Origin: Pseudomonas chlororaphis
GTDB taxonomy: Bacteria > Pseudomonadota > Gammaproteobacteria > Pseudomonadales > Pseudomonadaceae
Direction of reading: 5' to 3'
Assembly (NCBI RefSeq): GCF_000783395.1
Contig: NZ_JSFK01000006.1
Span: forward strand, 222,457 to 286,456
DNA length: 64,000 bases
The translations under genes and the position numbers were made by a program. The notes under the pieces were generated by a model. The model was not told the DNA's origin, did no database searches, and was given only the letters and a program-made list of their open reading frames with translations. The stretch's first letter is position 1. Each line of letters starts with the position of its first letter. Below are positions 17,705 to 29,644 of the stretch, piece after piece.

Positions 17705-17810
17705 TGGTTTTGCGGCGTAAAAATCCTTCTGCTCGTTCACCGGTTCGCCCGGTACACTAGCCACGTTTTTTCGCCGACGAACACCTCCACCCGCTTCAAG
17801 GAACGTACCC

Positions 17811-18461
17811 ATGGGATGGTTTAAAGACTTGCTGGGCACCAGCAACTGGCAGACCGCTGCGCCAACACCGACCGTTGCCAGTGGCCCACTCGGCATGGCC
17901 CAAGGCAAGGCTGTCAGGTTCGATACGACGCTGGCGCTGTTGCTCGATGGCTCGACCACGGTGCGCGTGCCCTTCGATCAGGCGATCTGGAGCCACGGCT
18001 GGGTCGACCTCGGCCAGTCCAACAAACTGCACCGCTATTACATGAACGATGAGGATTTCTGGCTGCAGATCCACGTCACCGGTGAAGATCAGATCGAATC
18101 GGTCACGCTGTTCAATTACCTCAGTTACGTAACGGTCAACAGTGACGCTGAACTGCAGCGTCTGGCCGGCCCTGATAGCGCTATCGGCCTGCCGACCTAC
18201 AGCCACGACGGTGTCGAATACACCCGCGAGTGGGGCACCGAACAAGGCCAGACCGAACTCGTACCGATGACCGAACAGGTGGTCAATCCGGACGAGAGCT
18301 ACACCATCGAACATCACTCAATGCTTTATGCGCGCGAGACCGGCCTGACCGATCGCCGCGAATTGCTGCTGTTCTCCGTCGAACAGGACGAAGAAGGCAC
18401 CGTCAGCCTGAGCACCTCGTTGGGCATTTCGCTGTACACGACAGATCTGAGCACCATTTAA
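17811..18461 (+). CDS. yjfK: DUF2491 family protein (YjfK-like)
   Basis: 216 residues, soluble, no signal peptide or membrane segment. Opens MGWFKDLLG, then has an acidic middle (YYMNDEDFWLQIHVTGEDQIESVTLFNY) and a WGTEQGQTELVPMTEQV stretch typical of the DUF2491 family. The function is unknown. Conserved position between a PspA-like gene and a DUF350 membrane gene suggests it connects the cytoplasmic and membrane parts of the system. The Shine-Dalgarno AAGGAACG precedes ATG 17811. Confidence 0.85.
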   Translation: MGWFKDLLGTSNWQTAAPTPTVASGPLGMAQGKAVRFDTTLALLLDGSTTVRVPFDQAIWSHGWVDLGQSNKLHRYYMNDEDFWLQIHVTGEDQIESVTLFNYLSYVTVNSDAELQRLAGPDSAIGLPTYSHDGVEYTREWGTEQGQTELVPMTEQVVNPDESYTIEHHSMLYARETGLTDRRELLLFSVEQDEEGTVSLSTSLGISLYTTDLSTI

Positions 18462-18476
18462 AAAAGGAAGTTTTTC

Positions 18477-18902
18477 ATGCTGGAAGTGCTGGCCGTTTCG
18501 CTGAACAAAACCGCGCTGGTCGGTTTCGTCGTCTACCTCATCGGCGCCGTACTGCTGTTCATGCTGTTTCAATTTGTCTACACGCGCATCACGCCGCACA
18601 AGGAGTTCGAGCTGATTCGCTCCGGCAACGTTGCCGCCGCGATCGCCCTGTCCGGCGCGATCATCGGCTTCGCGATTCCGGCCAGTAACGTGATTGCGTT
18701 TTCGGTCAATGTCCTCGACTTCGTGCTCTGGGCAGTGATTGCCGCGGTGGTGCAACTGCTGTCATTCCTCGCCACGGGGCTGGTGCTCAAAGGCACATCC
18801 CAACGCATCGCCAACGGCGAAGTGGCTTCGGGTATCTATGTTGCTGCGGTCGCGATCAGCGTCGGCATGCTCAACGCCGCGTGCATGACACCGTCCAACT
18901 GA
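18477..18902 (+). CDS. yjfL: DUF350 family small membrane protein (YjfL-like)
   Basis: 141 residues with four hydrophobic helices (about 12-37, 50-72, 78-103 and 116-136). The RSGNVAAAIALSGAIIGFAIP segment, with Asn and Gly in the second helix, is the conserved DUF350 signature. It has an AAGGAAG ribosome binding site and sits 15 bp after yjfK and 17 bp before yjfM. DUF350 proteins often occur in gene neighbourhoods with PspA-like and ATP-grasp proteins; the biochemical role is unknown. It is the likely inner-membrane anchor of the cluster. Confidence 0.9.
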   Translation: MLEVLAVSLNKTALVGFVVYLIGAVLLFMLFQFVYTRITPHKEFELIRSGNVAAAIALSGAIIGFAIPASNVIAFSVNVLDFVLWAVIAAVVQLLSFLATGLVLKGTSQRIANGEVASGIYVAAVAISVGMLNAACMTPSN

Positions 18903-18919
18903 TCGGCAGGAAGCCTTAG

Positions 18920-19618
18920 ATGAAACGCAGCAAATACGTTCAGTTGTCCCTCGCCGCCTCGGTGGCCATGGCCATTTCCGGCCAGGCGACAGCCGCGGAT
19001 CAACCACGCAATTTCCAGAATGTGGAACAGTGTGTCGACGCCGAAGTGGCCGCCGATGTCTGCTCCAACGCCTACGTCGCCGCCCTGACCGAACACCGGC
19101 GCATTGCCCCGGCGTACGACAACAAGGCCAAGTGCGACGCGGACTTTGCTACTGACTGGTGCCAGAAGAACTCCGACGGCCGCTTCGTGCCGAAACTAGG
19201 CGGCTTCAAAGTGCCGCAGGAAGGTGAGCCGGCGCAGAACCTCGACGCCATCGCCAACGCCCAGATGCCCGCCGGTAATGCTACGGCGCAGAATGTGCAA
19301 AGCACTTCGCACGTCTCCAGCGGTGGCGGCGGCGGAAATGGCTGGCTGACCGGTTGGCTGATCGGCAACGCGATGAGCAACAACGCCGAGCGCACGGTTT
19401 ACCGCGATCGCGAAACGCGCCAGCCGTACAACACCTCGACGCAGTACCGCAGAGCCGAAACCACGACGCGCAGCCAAACAGATTACGAAAGCAGCAAAAG
19501 CAAACCGGTCAACGTCGCCTCGTCGACGTCACGCGGCGGCTTCGGCAGCCAGTCCAGTGCCCGTAGCGGTTGGGGTGGCTGGGGCAGCAGTTCTGGTTCT
19601 GGTCGTTCGAGCAGCTGA
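18920..19618 (+). CDS. yjfM: DUF1190 family exported protein (YjfM-like)
   Basis: 232 residues. A signal peptide (SKYVQLSLAASVAMAISGQATAA, cleavage near residue 25) places it in the periplasm or outer membrane; no lipobox cysteine is seen at the cleavage site. Four cysteines in the first about 90 residues (QCVDAEVAADVC, KCDADFATDWC) could form two disulfides. The C-terminal half is low in complexity: a GGGGGNGWLTGWLIGNA patch, then Ser/Gly/Arg-rich tail GGWGSSSGSGRSSS. This matches the DUF1190 family. The stop codon is two bases before the yjfC start. Confidence 0.87.
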   Translation: MKRSKYVQLSLAASVAMAISGQATAADQPRNFQNVEQCVDAEVAADVCSNAYVAALTEHRRIAPAYDNKAKCDADFATDWCQKNSDGRFVPKLGGFKVPQEGEPAQNLDAIANAQMPAGNATAQNVQSTSHVSSGGGGGNGWLTGWLIGNAMSNNAERTVYRDRETRQPYNTSTQYRRAETTTRSQTDYESSKSKPVNVASSTSRGGFGSQSSARSGWGGWGSSSGSGRSSS

Positions 19619-19620
19619 CG

Positions 19621-20778
19621 ATGAAGAAGATCCTCTGCGCCGAGCGCCCCGACTGGAAACACACCGCCGAAAGCCTCGGTTTCATGTTCCACACCATCGA
19701 CGATGAGCCGTACTGGGACGAAAGCGCGTACTACCAGTTCACGCTCGCGCAGATCGAAAACGATCTTGAGGACCCGACCACCGAACTGCACGAGATGTGC
19801 ATGGACCTGGTCGACCGCGTGGTACACAGCGAAGAACTGCTGGATCGACTGAGCATTCCGGCGCCGTACTACGACATGATCCGCACGTCCTGGCTGGAAG
19901 GTCATCCGCATCTGTACGGGCGCATGGACTTTTCCTACAGCGGCAACGGCCCGGCGAAGCTGCTGGAGCTCAACTACGACACGCCGACCAGTCTTTACGA
20001 AGCGGCGGCGTTCCAGTGGGGCTGGCTGGAACAATGCATCGAGCGCGGCACGCTGCCGCGTCATGCCGACCAGTTCAACAGCATCGACACCCAGCTGCAT
20101 CGAGCCTTCGCCGAATTACAGTTGAAGCGGCCGTTCTACTTCGCCTCGATGAAAGACTCGGTCGAAGACAAGGGCACCACGGATTACCTGCGCTTGATCG
20201 CCGAGAAGGTCGGCATCGAATCGCGGCACATCGATATCGAAGACATCGGGTTGACGGCTGAAGGTCGTTTCGTCGATCTGGAAGATCGCTGGATCCCGCA
20301 TCTGTTCAAGCTGCATGCCTGGGAGTTCATCTTCCACGAGCCGTTCGGTGCGGCGATTGCCGAGAGCGATACGCAGTTTTTCGAACCGGCGTGGAAGGCG
20401 ATCCTGTCGAACAAGGGTGCACTGCCGTTGCTGTGGGAGATGCATAAGGGCCATCCGAATCTGCTGGCGGCGCATCTCGATCCGAACCCGACCAATGCAG
20501 TGCCGAAAGGCTGGGTACGCAAGCCGTACTTTTCCCGCGAAGGCGCGAACATTGAGTTGCAAACGGCTGACGGTCTGATCGTCAAAGAGGACGGGCCCTA
20601 CACGGATGCGCCATTTATCCTGCAGGAGTTTGCGCCGTTGCCGAAGTTTGGCGACAGCTACACGCTGATCGGTTCGTGGGTAGTTGGCGATCAGGCCGCA
20701 GGGATTGGGGTGCGGGAAGACAACAGTTTGATCACCAAGGATTCGAGCCGGTTTCTGCCACACCTGATCCTCGACTGA
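19621..20778 (+). CDS. yjfC: Glutathionylspermidine synthase family ATP-grasp protein (YjfC-like)
   Basis: 385 residues from ATG 19621; the longer frame starting at 19570 lies inside yjfM. YSGNGPAKLLELNYDTPTSLYEAA and VRKPYFSREGANI are the conserved substrate- and ATP-binding stretches of the C-terminal synthetase domain of glutathionylspermidine synthase; the N-terminal amidase half of E. coli Gss is absent. The enzyme probably joins a carboxylate to an amine using ATP, but whether it uses glutathione and spermidine is unknown. It closes the cluster and is followed by a strong terminator. Confidence 0.9.
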   Translation: MKKILCAERPDWKHTAESLGFMFHTIDDEPYWDESAYYQFTLAQIENDLEDPTTELHEMCMDLVDRVVHSEELLDRLSIPAPYYDMIRTSWLEGHPHLYGRMDFSYSGNGPAKLLELNYDTPTSLYEAAAFQWGWLEQCIERGTLPRHADQFNSIDTQLHRAFAELQLKRPFYFASMKDSVEDKGTTDYLRLIAEKVGIESRHIDIEDIGLTAEGRFVDLEDRWIPHLFKLHAWEFIFHEPFGAAIAESDTQFFEPAWKAILSNKGALPLLWEMHKGHPNLLAAHLDPNPTNAVPKGWVRKPYFSREGANIELQTADGLIVKEDGPYTDAPFILQEFAPLPKFGDSYTLIGSWVVGDQAAGIGVREDNSLITKDSSRFLPHLILD

Positions 20779-20806
20779 CTTGCGCGGCAGAGGTCTGCCC
20801 GACACT

Positions 20807-20842
20807 AAAAAACCCGCAGCGTTTGCGCGCTGCGGGTTTTTT
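20807..20842. terminator. Bidirectional rho-independent terminator
   Basis: AAAAAACCCGCAGCG...CGCTGCGGGTTTTTT: a nine-pair GC stem with A- and T-tracts on both sides. It serves yjfC on the plus strand and the acyltransferase gene on the minus strand, both of which end here. Confidence 0.93.
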
Positions 20843-20857
20843 CGTTGCTGTGCCGGG

Positions 20858-22063
20858 TCAGGCAATATCCACCGAGCGGGCAGGCTTTTCCACAGAGGGT
20901 TTTTCTCTGGCCGTTTCGGTCGCGCCAACGCCGGCCATTCTGCGCCGGGCAATCTCTGCGCCACGGCGCCGCAACGGCGTTTCGACAAAGCGGAAATTGA
21001 GTTCACTGCACACGACCATGATCACCAGCGAGGTCAGCAGCAGCTCAACCGTGAAGGCAGCCCCCAGCTCCATGTCTCTGCTGGCGGCAACGCGCGTCCA
21101 GATCTCGGTGCTCAGATGGTAGGCAAAGATGTGCACCACGTATAACGCGTAAGAGCGTGAACCGAGCCACTGGAAAAGACCATTGAGCAGCGCCGGGCAG
21201 TAGATGTAGCCCTTCTGATAACTGGCGAGCCAGACAATGATCAACGCCGTGATCGCGATCAGACCGACGGCAATCGGCGCCATGATCATCTGACCGGCGA
21301 TGGCGCCCATCATGTACAAAAGGAACAACGTGACGGCCAAACGCTTGAACCTGCTGCCGCCAAGCCCGACAGGCTCAATATCCTTGTACAACGAGGTGCG
21401 GGTGAACAGGCAAAGCAGAATCCCCCACATCATGGCGTCAAGGCGGAACGAGAAAAGCATCGGCGCGGGAGGGGCTGCGAAAGTATCGCGATTGAACGGA
21501 AATTGCGCCGCAATCAGCAAAATCAGAATCAGCACGCGCCAGCGGGTCGACGTCACCAGCAACAGAAACAACGGAAAGATGAAGTAGAACTGCTCCTCCA
21601 GCGCCAGGCTCCAATACACGGAGTTCGGCCCCAGCAACACACCGTACTGATTCGCCAGGTTGCCGGAAAACGTCGCCACCGCGGTGAAACTGCGCAAGTT
21701 TTCATACCAGGACTGGAACGCATTCGACTGGTTGAAAAAGATCGAGAACGCCAGCGGTATCAACACCCACAGCCAGGCTGTCGGCAACAGACGGTAAGCC
21801 CGCCGGATCCAGAAAGACGTTGCCGCAAGGCCAAAGCGGTTCTGCTCGCGGTTCTTATCGAAGTAATCGAGATAGGCCTTGCTGACGACGAAACCGGAGA
21901 TACAGAAGAACAGATCAACGCCGGTCCATGGCGCATACACATTGAACACCTTCAACAGGTACAGACCGAAAAACGGCAGCAACTGTGGGAGATGGGCAAA
22001 GAGGGTCATCAAAATGGCCACCCCTCGCAGAAACTCAATTTCCTTGTTTTTAGTGCTGCTCAT
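20858..22063 (-). CDS. Acyltransferase family 3 membrane protein (OafA/YrhL-like)
   Basis: 401 residues from ATG 22063; the longer frame to 22183 starts in unlikely coding DNA. About ten membrane helices. EIEFLRGVAILMTLFAHL carries the family-3 opening RG(I/V)AI followed by the active-site His, and WTGVDLFFCISGFVVSK and YWSLALEEQFYF are diagnostic. Such enzymes O-acetylate lipopolysaccharide, exopolysaccharide or peptidoglycan. No C-terminal SGNH domain is present. The substrate is not known. It stands alone, with terminators on its 3' side. Confidence 0.92.
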   Translation of the reverse strand: MSSTKNKEIEFLRGVAILMTLFAHLPQLLPFFGLYLLKVFNVYAPWTGVDLFFCISGFVVSKAYLDYFDKNREQNRFGLAATSFWIRRAYRLLPTAWLWVLIPLAFSIFFNQSNAFQSWYENLRSFTAVATFSGNLANQYGVLLGPNSVYWSLALEEQFYFIFPLFLLLVTSTRWRVLILILLIAAQFPFNRDTFAAPPAPMLFSFRLDAMMWGILLCLFTRTSLYKDIEPVGLGGSRFKRLAVTLFLLYMMGAIAGQMIMAPIAVGLIAITALIIVWLASYQKGYIYCPALLNGLFQWLGSRSYALYVVHIFAYHLSTEIWTRVAASRDMELGAAFTVELLLTSLVIMVVCSELNFRFVETPLRRRGAEIARRRMAGVGATETAREKPSVEKPARSVDIA

Positions 22064-22252
22064 CGGTTTCTCTTGTTTTTGTGAATGAACAGGCACTGAT
22101 CGTCGCGCAAACTGTTCTGGAGAAGATCGGCCGGTACCCCAGCCGCCGGCGCCGATCATGGAATGGCTTGCGATGGCGTTCAAGAGCCTTCGGCAAACTT
22201 TACCGACTCACGTGGAGACGCGAAGATTGGTTTTATGTTTCGCCAAAACGAC

Positions 22253-22277
22253 AAAGCCCCCGCAATGCGGGGGCTTT
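22253..22277 (-). terminator. Hairpin terminator downstream of ssb
   Basis: AAAGCCCCCGC AAT GCGGGGGCTTT, an 11-pair stem with a short T run on the minus strand. It lies 33 bp beyond the ssb stop codon and is the probable end of the MFS-ssb message. Confidence 0.82.
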
Positions 22278-22309
22278 GAACCTAAACCAGATGTCGGCTC
22301 AGGGAAAAA

Positions 22310-22834
22310 TCAGAACGGAATATCGTCATCAAAGCTGTCGAAATCCGGAGCCGGTTGCGGTGCCGCCTGCTGTGGAGCCGGGGCCGAACGCTGCTGTGGA
22401 GCCGACTGCTGCGGGCGCGGCGCCTGCTGGCGTGGAGCCGGAGCCGACTGCTGGTAGTTGTTGCCACCGCCTTGTTGGTCGCCCTGTTGTGGACGGCCGC
22501 CGAGCAGTTGCATGGTGCCTTGCATGTCGACCACGATTTCAGTGGTGTAACGCTTGATACCGTCTTTTTCCCACTCACGGGTCTGCAGCTTGCCTTCGAT
22601 GTAGACCTGCGAACCCTTGCGCAGGTATTCGCCGGCGATTTCGGCGACTTTGCCGAACATCGAAACACGGTGCCACTCGGTCTTCTCGACCTTCTGACCG
22701 GTTTGCTTGTCGGTCCACTGTTCGCTGGTGGCCAGACTCAGGTTGGTCACGGCGTTACCGTTAGGCAGGTAGCGAACTTCGGGATCCTGGCCGCAAGTGC
22801 CGACCAATATGACTTTGTTAACCCCACGGGCCAT
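22310..22834 (-). CDS. ssb: Single-stranded DNA-binding protein
   Basis: 174 residues. The first about 110 form the OB fold ([21 protein letters not shown], then [35 protein letters not shown] in parts). A Gln/Pro/Ala-rich disordered linker follows, and the acidic tip DSFDDDIPF is the docking peptide for replication and repair partners. It starts 9 bp after the MFS gene ends, so it can be co-transcribed with it; ssb also usually has its own promoter, not identified here. Adjacent uvrA is divergent beyond the MFS gene. Confidence 0.97.
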   Translation of the reverse strand: MARGVNKVILVGTCGQDPEVRYLPNGNAVTNLSLATSEQWTDKQTGQKVEKTEWHRVSMFGKVAEIAGEYLRKGSQVYIEGKLQTREWEKDGIKRYTTEIVVDMQGTMQLLGGRPQQGDQQGGGNNYQQSAPAPRQQAPRPQQSAPQQRSAPAPQQAAPQPAPDFDSFDDDIPF

Positions 22835-22843
22835 AACGTTCTC

Positions 22844-24241
22844 CTAGGCTTCGCAAGCAGCCCCGGCCGGGTTGTTCACCAGGCGTTCGAGGGTGTCGCG
22901 ATCCACTAATTCTTTGTCCAGTTTGATGTAAACAGCCGCTTCGTCAGCGACTATCACTGCATCGGTTACCCCTACGAGGGCCTTGAGGCGCTCGACCAGA
23001 CCCGCTTCGCGGATCGCTTCGGGCGACAACGGCAAGCGCAGGCTCGTCACGTAGGGAGGTTCACGCATGGTAACAGCAAAGGCCAACCAAAGTGCAGCCA
23101 GCCCGGCACATCCAAGGAACACAACCGACAGACCGCCATGCTGAAACAACCAGCCGCCGAGGATCCCGCCGAGTGCCGAACCGAGGAACTGGCTGGTGGA
23201 ATACACGCCCATGGCTGTGCCCTTCCCGCCCGCCGGTGAAACCTTGCTGATCAGCGACGGCAATGAAGCCTCCAGCAGATTGAACGCGGTGAAGAACACC
23301 ACCGTACCAATCACCAGAGCCCGCAGGCTGTCGCCGAACTGCCAGAAGAATAGCTCAGTCAGCATCAGCGTCAGGACGGCGCCGAGCAAAACTCGTTTCA
23401 TTTTGCGTTTTTTCTCGCCATAGATGATGAACGGGATCATGGCGAAGAACGAAATCAGCAGCGCTGTGAGGTAGACCCACCAGTGCTGTTCCTTGGGCAA
23501 ACCGGCTTTTTCCACCAGCGCCAGGGGCAGTGCGACGAAGCTCGACATCAGCATCGCATGCAACACAAAGATACCTAAATCGAGGCGCAGCAAGTCTGGA
23601 TGCTTGAGCGTTGGCATCAATGCCTGACGCGCCACGCCGGATTCACGATGCTGCAACGGCCCGGTGGAGCGCGGCACCATGAACATGATGATCAGGATCC
23701 CGACCAGCGCCATGCCGCCCGTGGCGAGAAACAATCCGGAAAGACCGAAAGCACGGGTCAGCAGCGGCCCGACCACCATGGCCACGGCAAACGACAAACC
23801 GATGGTCATGCCGATCATCGCCATCGCCTTGGTGCGGTGCTGTTCGCGGGTCAGGTCGGAAAGCAGCGCCATGACCGCAGCGGAAATGGCCCCGGCGCCC
23901 TGCAGGATCCGCCCGGCGATAACGCCCCAGATCGAGTCGGCCTGAGACGCCAGCACACTGCCGAGGGCAAAGACGATCAGCCCGAGGTAAATCACCGGAC
24001 GACGGCCAATGCGGTCGGAAATGATCCCGAACGGAATCTGGAAAATCGCCTGGGTCAGGCCGTAAGCGCCGATGGCCAAGCCGATCAGGGCCGGGGTCGC
24101 GCCTGCCAGATCCATGCCGTAGGTCGCCAGTACCGGCAACACCATGAACATGCCAAGCATACGGAAGGCGAACACTAGGGCCAGACCGCTCGCCGCGCGG
24201 GTCTCGCTGCCACTCATGCGTTCGCTGTGGGGATCGTGCAT
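22844..24241 (-). CDS. MFS transporter, YajR-like with C-terminal ferredoxin-fold domain
   Basis: 465 residues. Twelve membrane helices; motif A is seen as GIISDRIGRRPVIYLG (about 75-90). After helix 12, a soluble tail (about 400-465: AIREAGLVERLKALVGVTDAVIVADEAAVYIKLDKE) resembles the small C-terminal domain of YajR. Transport substrate unknown. The same gene sits between ssb and uvrA in P. aeruginosa, so the position is old and stable. ATG 24241 is used; an ATG eight codons later is an alternative. Confidence 0.9.
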   Translation of the reverse strand: MHDPHSERMSGSETRAASGLALVFAFRMLGMFMVLPVLATYGMDLAGATPALIGLAIGAYGLTQAIFQIPFGIISDRIGRRPVIYLGLIVFALGSVLASQADSIWGVIAGRILQGAGAISAAVMALLSDLTREQHRTKAMAMIGMTIGLSFAVAMVVGPLLTRAFGLSGLFLATGGMALVGILIIMFMVPRSTGPLQHRESGVARQALMPTLKHPDLLRLDLGIFVLHAMLMSSFVALPLALVEKAGLPKEQHWWVYLTALLISFFAMIPFIIYGEKKRKMKRVLLGAVLTLMLTELFFWQFGDSLRALVIGTVVFFTAFNLLEASLPSLISKVSPAGGKGTAMGVYSTSQFLGSALGGILGGWLFQHGGLSVVFLGCAGLAALWLAFAVTMREPPYVTSLRLPLSPEAIREAGLVERLKALVGVTDAVIVADEAAVYIKLDKELVDRDTLERLVNNPAGAACEA

Positions 24242-24432
24242 GGAAAAACCTCGTGTGAACCGGCGGCGATTCTACCAGTCCCATCGGAAGACGGGGTATA
24301 TCGCGACGCTATGACGCGTATAGATGAAACTCTCTTCATGTAAGGCAAAAAGCCCTTTGCTTGATAGTGTGCATCCATCCAGTATTTGCCCGTATACTCC
24401 TACGTTTTCGACGCCCGCCGAGCGAGGCCACT

Positions 24433-27267
<2,835 letters not shown>

Positions 27268-27280
27268 ACGCCAGGCATGA

Positions 27281-27319
27281 AAAAGCCCCTGTCACTTCAT
27301 CAGTGGCAGGGGCTTTTTT
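27281..27319. terminator. Bidirectional terminator between uvrA and the ferritin gene
   Basis: AAAAGCCCCTGtCACT...AGTGgCAGGGGCTTTTTT: a 12-pair stem with one mismatch, A-run on the left and T-run (27314-27319) on the right, ending both convergent genes. Confidence 0.92.
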
Positions 27320-27332
27320 GTGTCTTGAGCAA

Positions 27333-27800
27333 TCAGGAAGCGTGGGATTGCAGGTAGTTCTCAAGACCGATCAACTTGATCAGGCCCAACTGCTTTTCCA
27401 GCCAGTAGGTGTGATCTTCTTCAGTGTCGTTGAGCTGAACCCGCAGGATCTCGCGGCTGACATAATCTTTGTGCTGCTCGCAGAGTTCGATGCCTTTGCA
27501 CAGAGCGGCGCGGACTTTGTACTCAAGGCGCAGATCCGCTTCGAGCATTTCCGGCACAGTGGTGCCGACGTCGAGATCATCCGGACGCATACGCGGCGTG
27601 CCTTCGAGCATCAGAATCCGGCGCATCAGTGCATCAGCGTGACCGGCTTCTTCTTCCATCTCGTGGTTGATTCGCTCGTAGAGCTTGGTGAACCCCCAGT
27701 CCTCATACATCCGCGAATGAACGAAATATTGATCACGCGCGGCCAGTTCGCCGGTCAGCAACGTGTTGAGGTAATCGATTACGTCTGGGTGGCCTTGCAT
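27333..27800 (-). CDS. ftnA: Bacterial ferritin, FtnA/BfrA type
   Basis: 155 residues from ATG 27800 ([12 protein letters not shown]); upstream frame to 27872 is non-coding. The diiron ferroxidase ligands of bacterioferritins are present: Glu18, Glu51, His54, Glu94 and the later Glu-His pair in DTEEDHTYW. The residue corresponding to the haem ligand Met52 is Ala (EEEAGHAD), so this subunit should not bind haem, like P. aeruginosa FtnA (formerly annotated bfrA). It stores iron as a 24-mer in the cytoplasm. It sits next to katA, as in P. aeruginosa, suggesting linked iron and peroxide handling. Confidence 0.93.
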   Translation of the reverse strand: MQGHPDVIDYLNTLLTGELAARDQYFVHSRMYEDWGFTKLYERINHEMEEEAGHADALMRRILMLEGTPRMRPDDLDVGTTVPEMLEADLRLEYKVRAALCKGIELCEQHKDYVSREILRVQLNDTEEDHTYWLEKQLGLIKLIGLENYLQSHAS

Positions 27801-27913
27801 CGCCCTACATCTCCCTACTTGAAAGTCTGTAGTTTGAACCAACCTGACTGGAAGGTCACCCGCTTCACGCAATAAAAGCGAAGATTATCTGAGAAAAGCA
27901 GCCTAAATAACGC

Positions 27914-27938
27914 AAAAACCGCCCAAATGAGGGCGGTT
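27914..27938 (-). terminator. Terminator of katA
   Basis: On the minus strand, stem AACCGCCC / GGGCGGTT with a six-base loop, followed by a T-run (27914-27918 as A on plus). It starts 12 bp past the katA stop. Confidence 0.9.
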
Positions 27939-27949
27939 CTGCTTCTCGT

Positions 27950-29404
27950 TTAGACTTCGTTAAGCTGTACGTTGAGCAGCTTTGCGATTGCTTCTCCATA
28001 CGCCGGGTCAGCTTTATAGAAATGCTGTAGCTGGCGATCGACAACATCACTCGAAACACCCGACATGGCACCGGCGATGTTGCTGACCAGCAATGCTTTT
28101 TGCTCGTCACTCATCAGTCGGAACAGCGCACCGGCGTGGCTGTAGTAATCGGTATCCTCGCGGTGATCGTAGCGATCGGCAGCACCGCTCAAGGCCAGCG
28201 CAGGTTCTGCGTAACGCGGAGCTTGTTTCGGCGCTTCGGTGTAGCTGTTCGGTTCGTAGTTAGGTGCTGCACCACCGTTGCTGCCGAACGCCATCGAGCC
28301 GTCGCGCTGGTAAGTGTTCACCGGGCTGCGTGGCGCGTTCACCGGCAGTTGCTGGTGATTGGTACCCACGCGGTAGCGATGAGCATCAGCGTACGCAAAT
28401 ACGCGCCCCTGCAGCATCCGATCTGGCGACAGACCAACACCCGGCACCATGTTGCTTGGGCCGAACGCAGCTTGCTCCACTTCAGCGAAGTAGTTCAGCG
28501 GGTTGCGGTTCAGCTCCAGTTCACCGACTTCGATCAGCGGGAACTCCTTCTGCGACCAGGTCTTGGTCACGTCAAACGGGTTCTCGTAATGCGCTGCGGC
28601 CTGGGCCTCAGTCATGATCTGGATGCATACGCGCCATTTCGGGAAGTCACCGCGCTCAATGGCTTCAAACAAGTCACGTTGAGCGTAATCCGGATCAGTG
28701 CCGGCCAGACGTGCAGCATCTGCGGGGGCGAGATTCTTGATGCCCTGTTTGGTTTTGTAGTGCCATTTCACCCAGTGACGCTCGCCTTGGGCGCTTATCA
28801 GGCTGTAAGTGTGGCTACCGAAGCCGTGCATGTGCCGGTAACCGTCCGGGATGCCTCGATCGGAGAACAGAATGGTGACCTGGTGCAGCGCTTCAGGCGA
28901 ATGCGACCAGAAGTCCCACATCATCTGTGCGCTTTTCAGGTTGCTTTGCGGCAGGCGTTTTTGTGTATGAATGAAATCAGGGAATTTCAGAGGATCGCGA
29001 ATGAAGAACACTGGCGTGTTGTTGCCAACGATGTCCCAGTTACCCTCTTCGGTGTAGAACTTAAGAGCAAAGCCGCGTGGATCCCGCTCGGTGTCAGCCG
29101 AACCACGTTCACCACCGACAGTGGAGAAACGCAGGAACGTCGGGGTTTGCTTGCCGACAGATTCGAATAGCTTGGCGCTGGTGTATTCGGTGATGTCACG
29201 GGTCACGGTGAATGTACCGTAAGCACCCGAGCCTTTCGCATGGACGCGGCGCTCAGGGATATTTTCACGGTTGAAGTGCGCAAGCTTCTCGATCAGATGG
29301 AAATCGTCGAGCAGCAACGGGCCACGCGGGCCGGCGGAGCGAGAATTCTGGTTATCAGCGACAGGTGCGCCACTGGCGGTCGTAAGCGTTTTGATCTGGC
29401 TCAT
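27950..29404 (-). CDS. katA: Monofunctional haem catalase, clade 3 type (KatA)
   Basis: 484 residues, in the small-subunit clade range. Catalytic His lies in [14 protein letters not shown], Asn in [19 protein letters not shown], and the proximal haem Tyr in [14 protein letters not shown]. No signal peptide. It decomposes hydrogen peroxide and in P. aeruginosa is the main vegetative catalase, with stability linked to the neighbouring ferritin. The 240-bp gap 29405-29644 upstream contains its promoter region, which is AT-rich near 29500-29530, but I could not identify a convincing OxyR site or promoter boxes. Confidence 0.96.
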   Translation of the reverse strand: MSQIKTLTTASGAPVADNQNSRSAGPRGPLLLDDFHLIEKLAHFNRENIPERRVHAKGSGAYGTFTVTRDITEYTSAKLFESVGKQTPTFLRFSTVGGERGSADTERDPRGFALKFYTEEGNWDIVGNNTPVFFIRDPLKFPDFIHTQKRLPQSNLKSAQMMWDFWSHSPEALHQVTILFSDRGIPDGYRHMHGFGSHTYSLISAQGERHWVKWHYKTKQGIKNLAPADAARLAGTDPDYAQRDLFEAIERGDFPKWRVCIQIMTEAQAAAHYENPFDVTKTWSQKEFPLIEVGELELNRNPLNYFAEVEQAAFGPSNMVPGVGLSPDRMLQGRVFAYADAHRYRVGTNHQQLPVNAPRSPVNTYQRDGSMAFGSNGGAAPNYEPNSYTEAPKQAPRYAEPALALSGAADRYDHREDTDYYSHAGALFRLMSDEQKALLVSNIAGAMSGVSSDVVDRQLQHFYKADPAYGEAIAKLLNVQLNEV

Positions 29405-29599
29405 ACGGTCTTCTTCCTCTGTCAGTCTTGAAACTGCCGGCTAATCGGCTTGCTGGGAAGTATCGATCATCCATGTGACACCTACAAATTCATTAACTTG
29501 CAGTCATCGATAGATAATTACTAATTATGTTTCCCTGCACATAGTGCCAACAGAACGGTGTCAGACGCTTGTACGAACAGCGAATTTTCTTACAGACAC

Positions 29600-29624
29600 A
29601 AAAAACCGGGCACTAGGCCCGGTT
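29600..29624 (-). terminator. Terminator of the alpha (rplQ) operon
   Basis: On the minus strand, AACCGGGC-loop-GCCCGGTT with a following T-run (A29600-29605 on plus), 20 bp past the rplQ stop. It marks the end of the whole ribosomal gene run. Confidence 0.93.
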
Positions 29625-29644
29625 CTTTGTTTCAGACTGACGTC

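Noticed and set aside
24240..24432. LexA (SOS) operator upstream of uvrA
   Set aside because: I looked for a CTG-N10-CAG type dyad and found none, so SOS control is not claimed.
29405..29644. OxyR site upstream of katA
   Set aside because: AT-rich ATAATTAGTAATTAT-like sequence is present, but spacing does not fit the four-element OxyR pattern.
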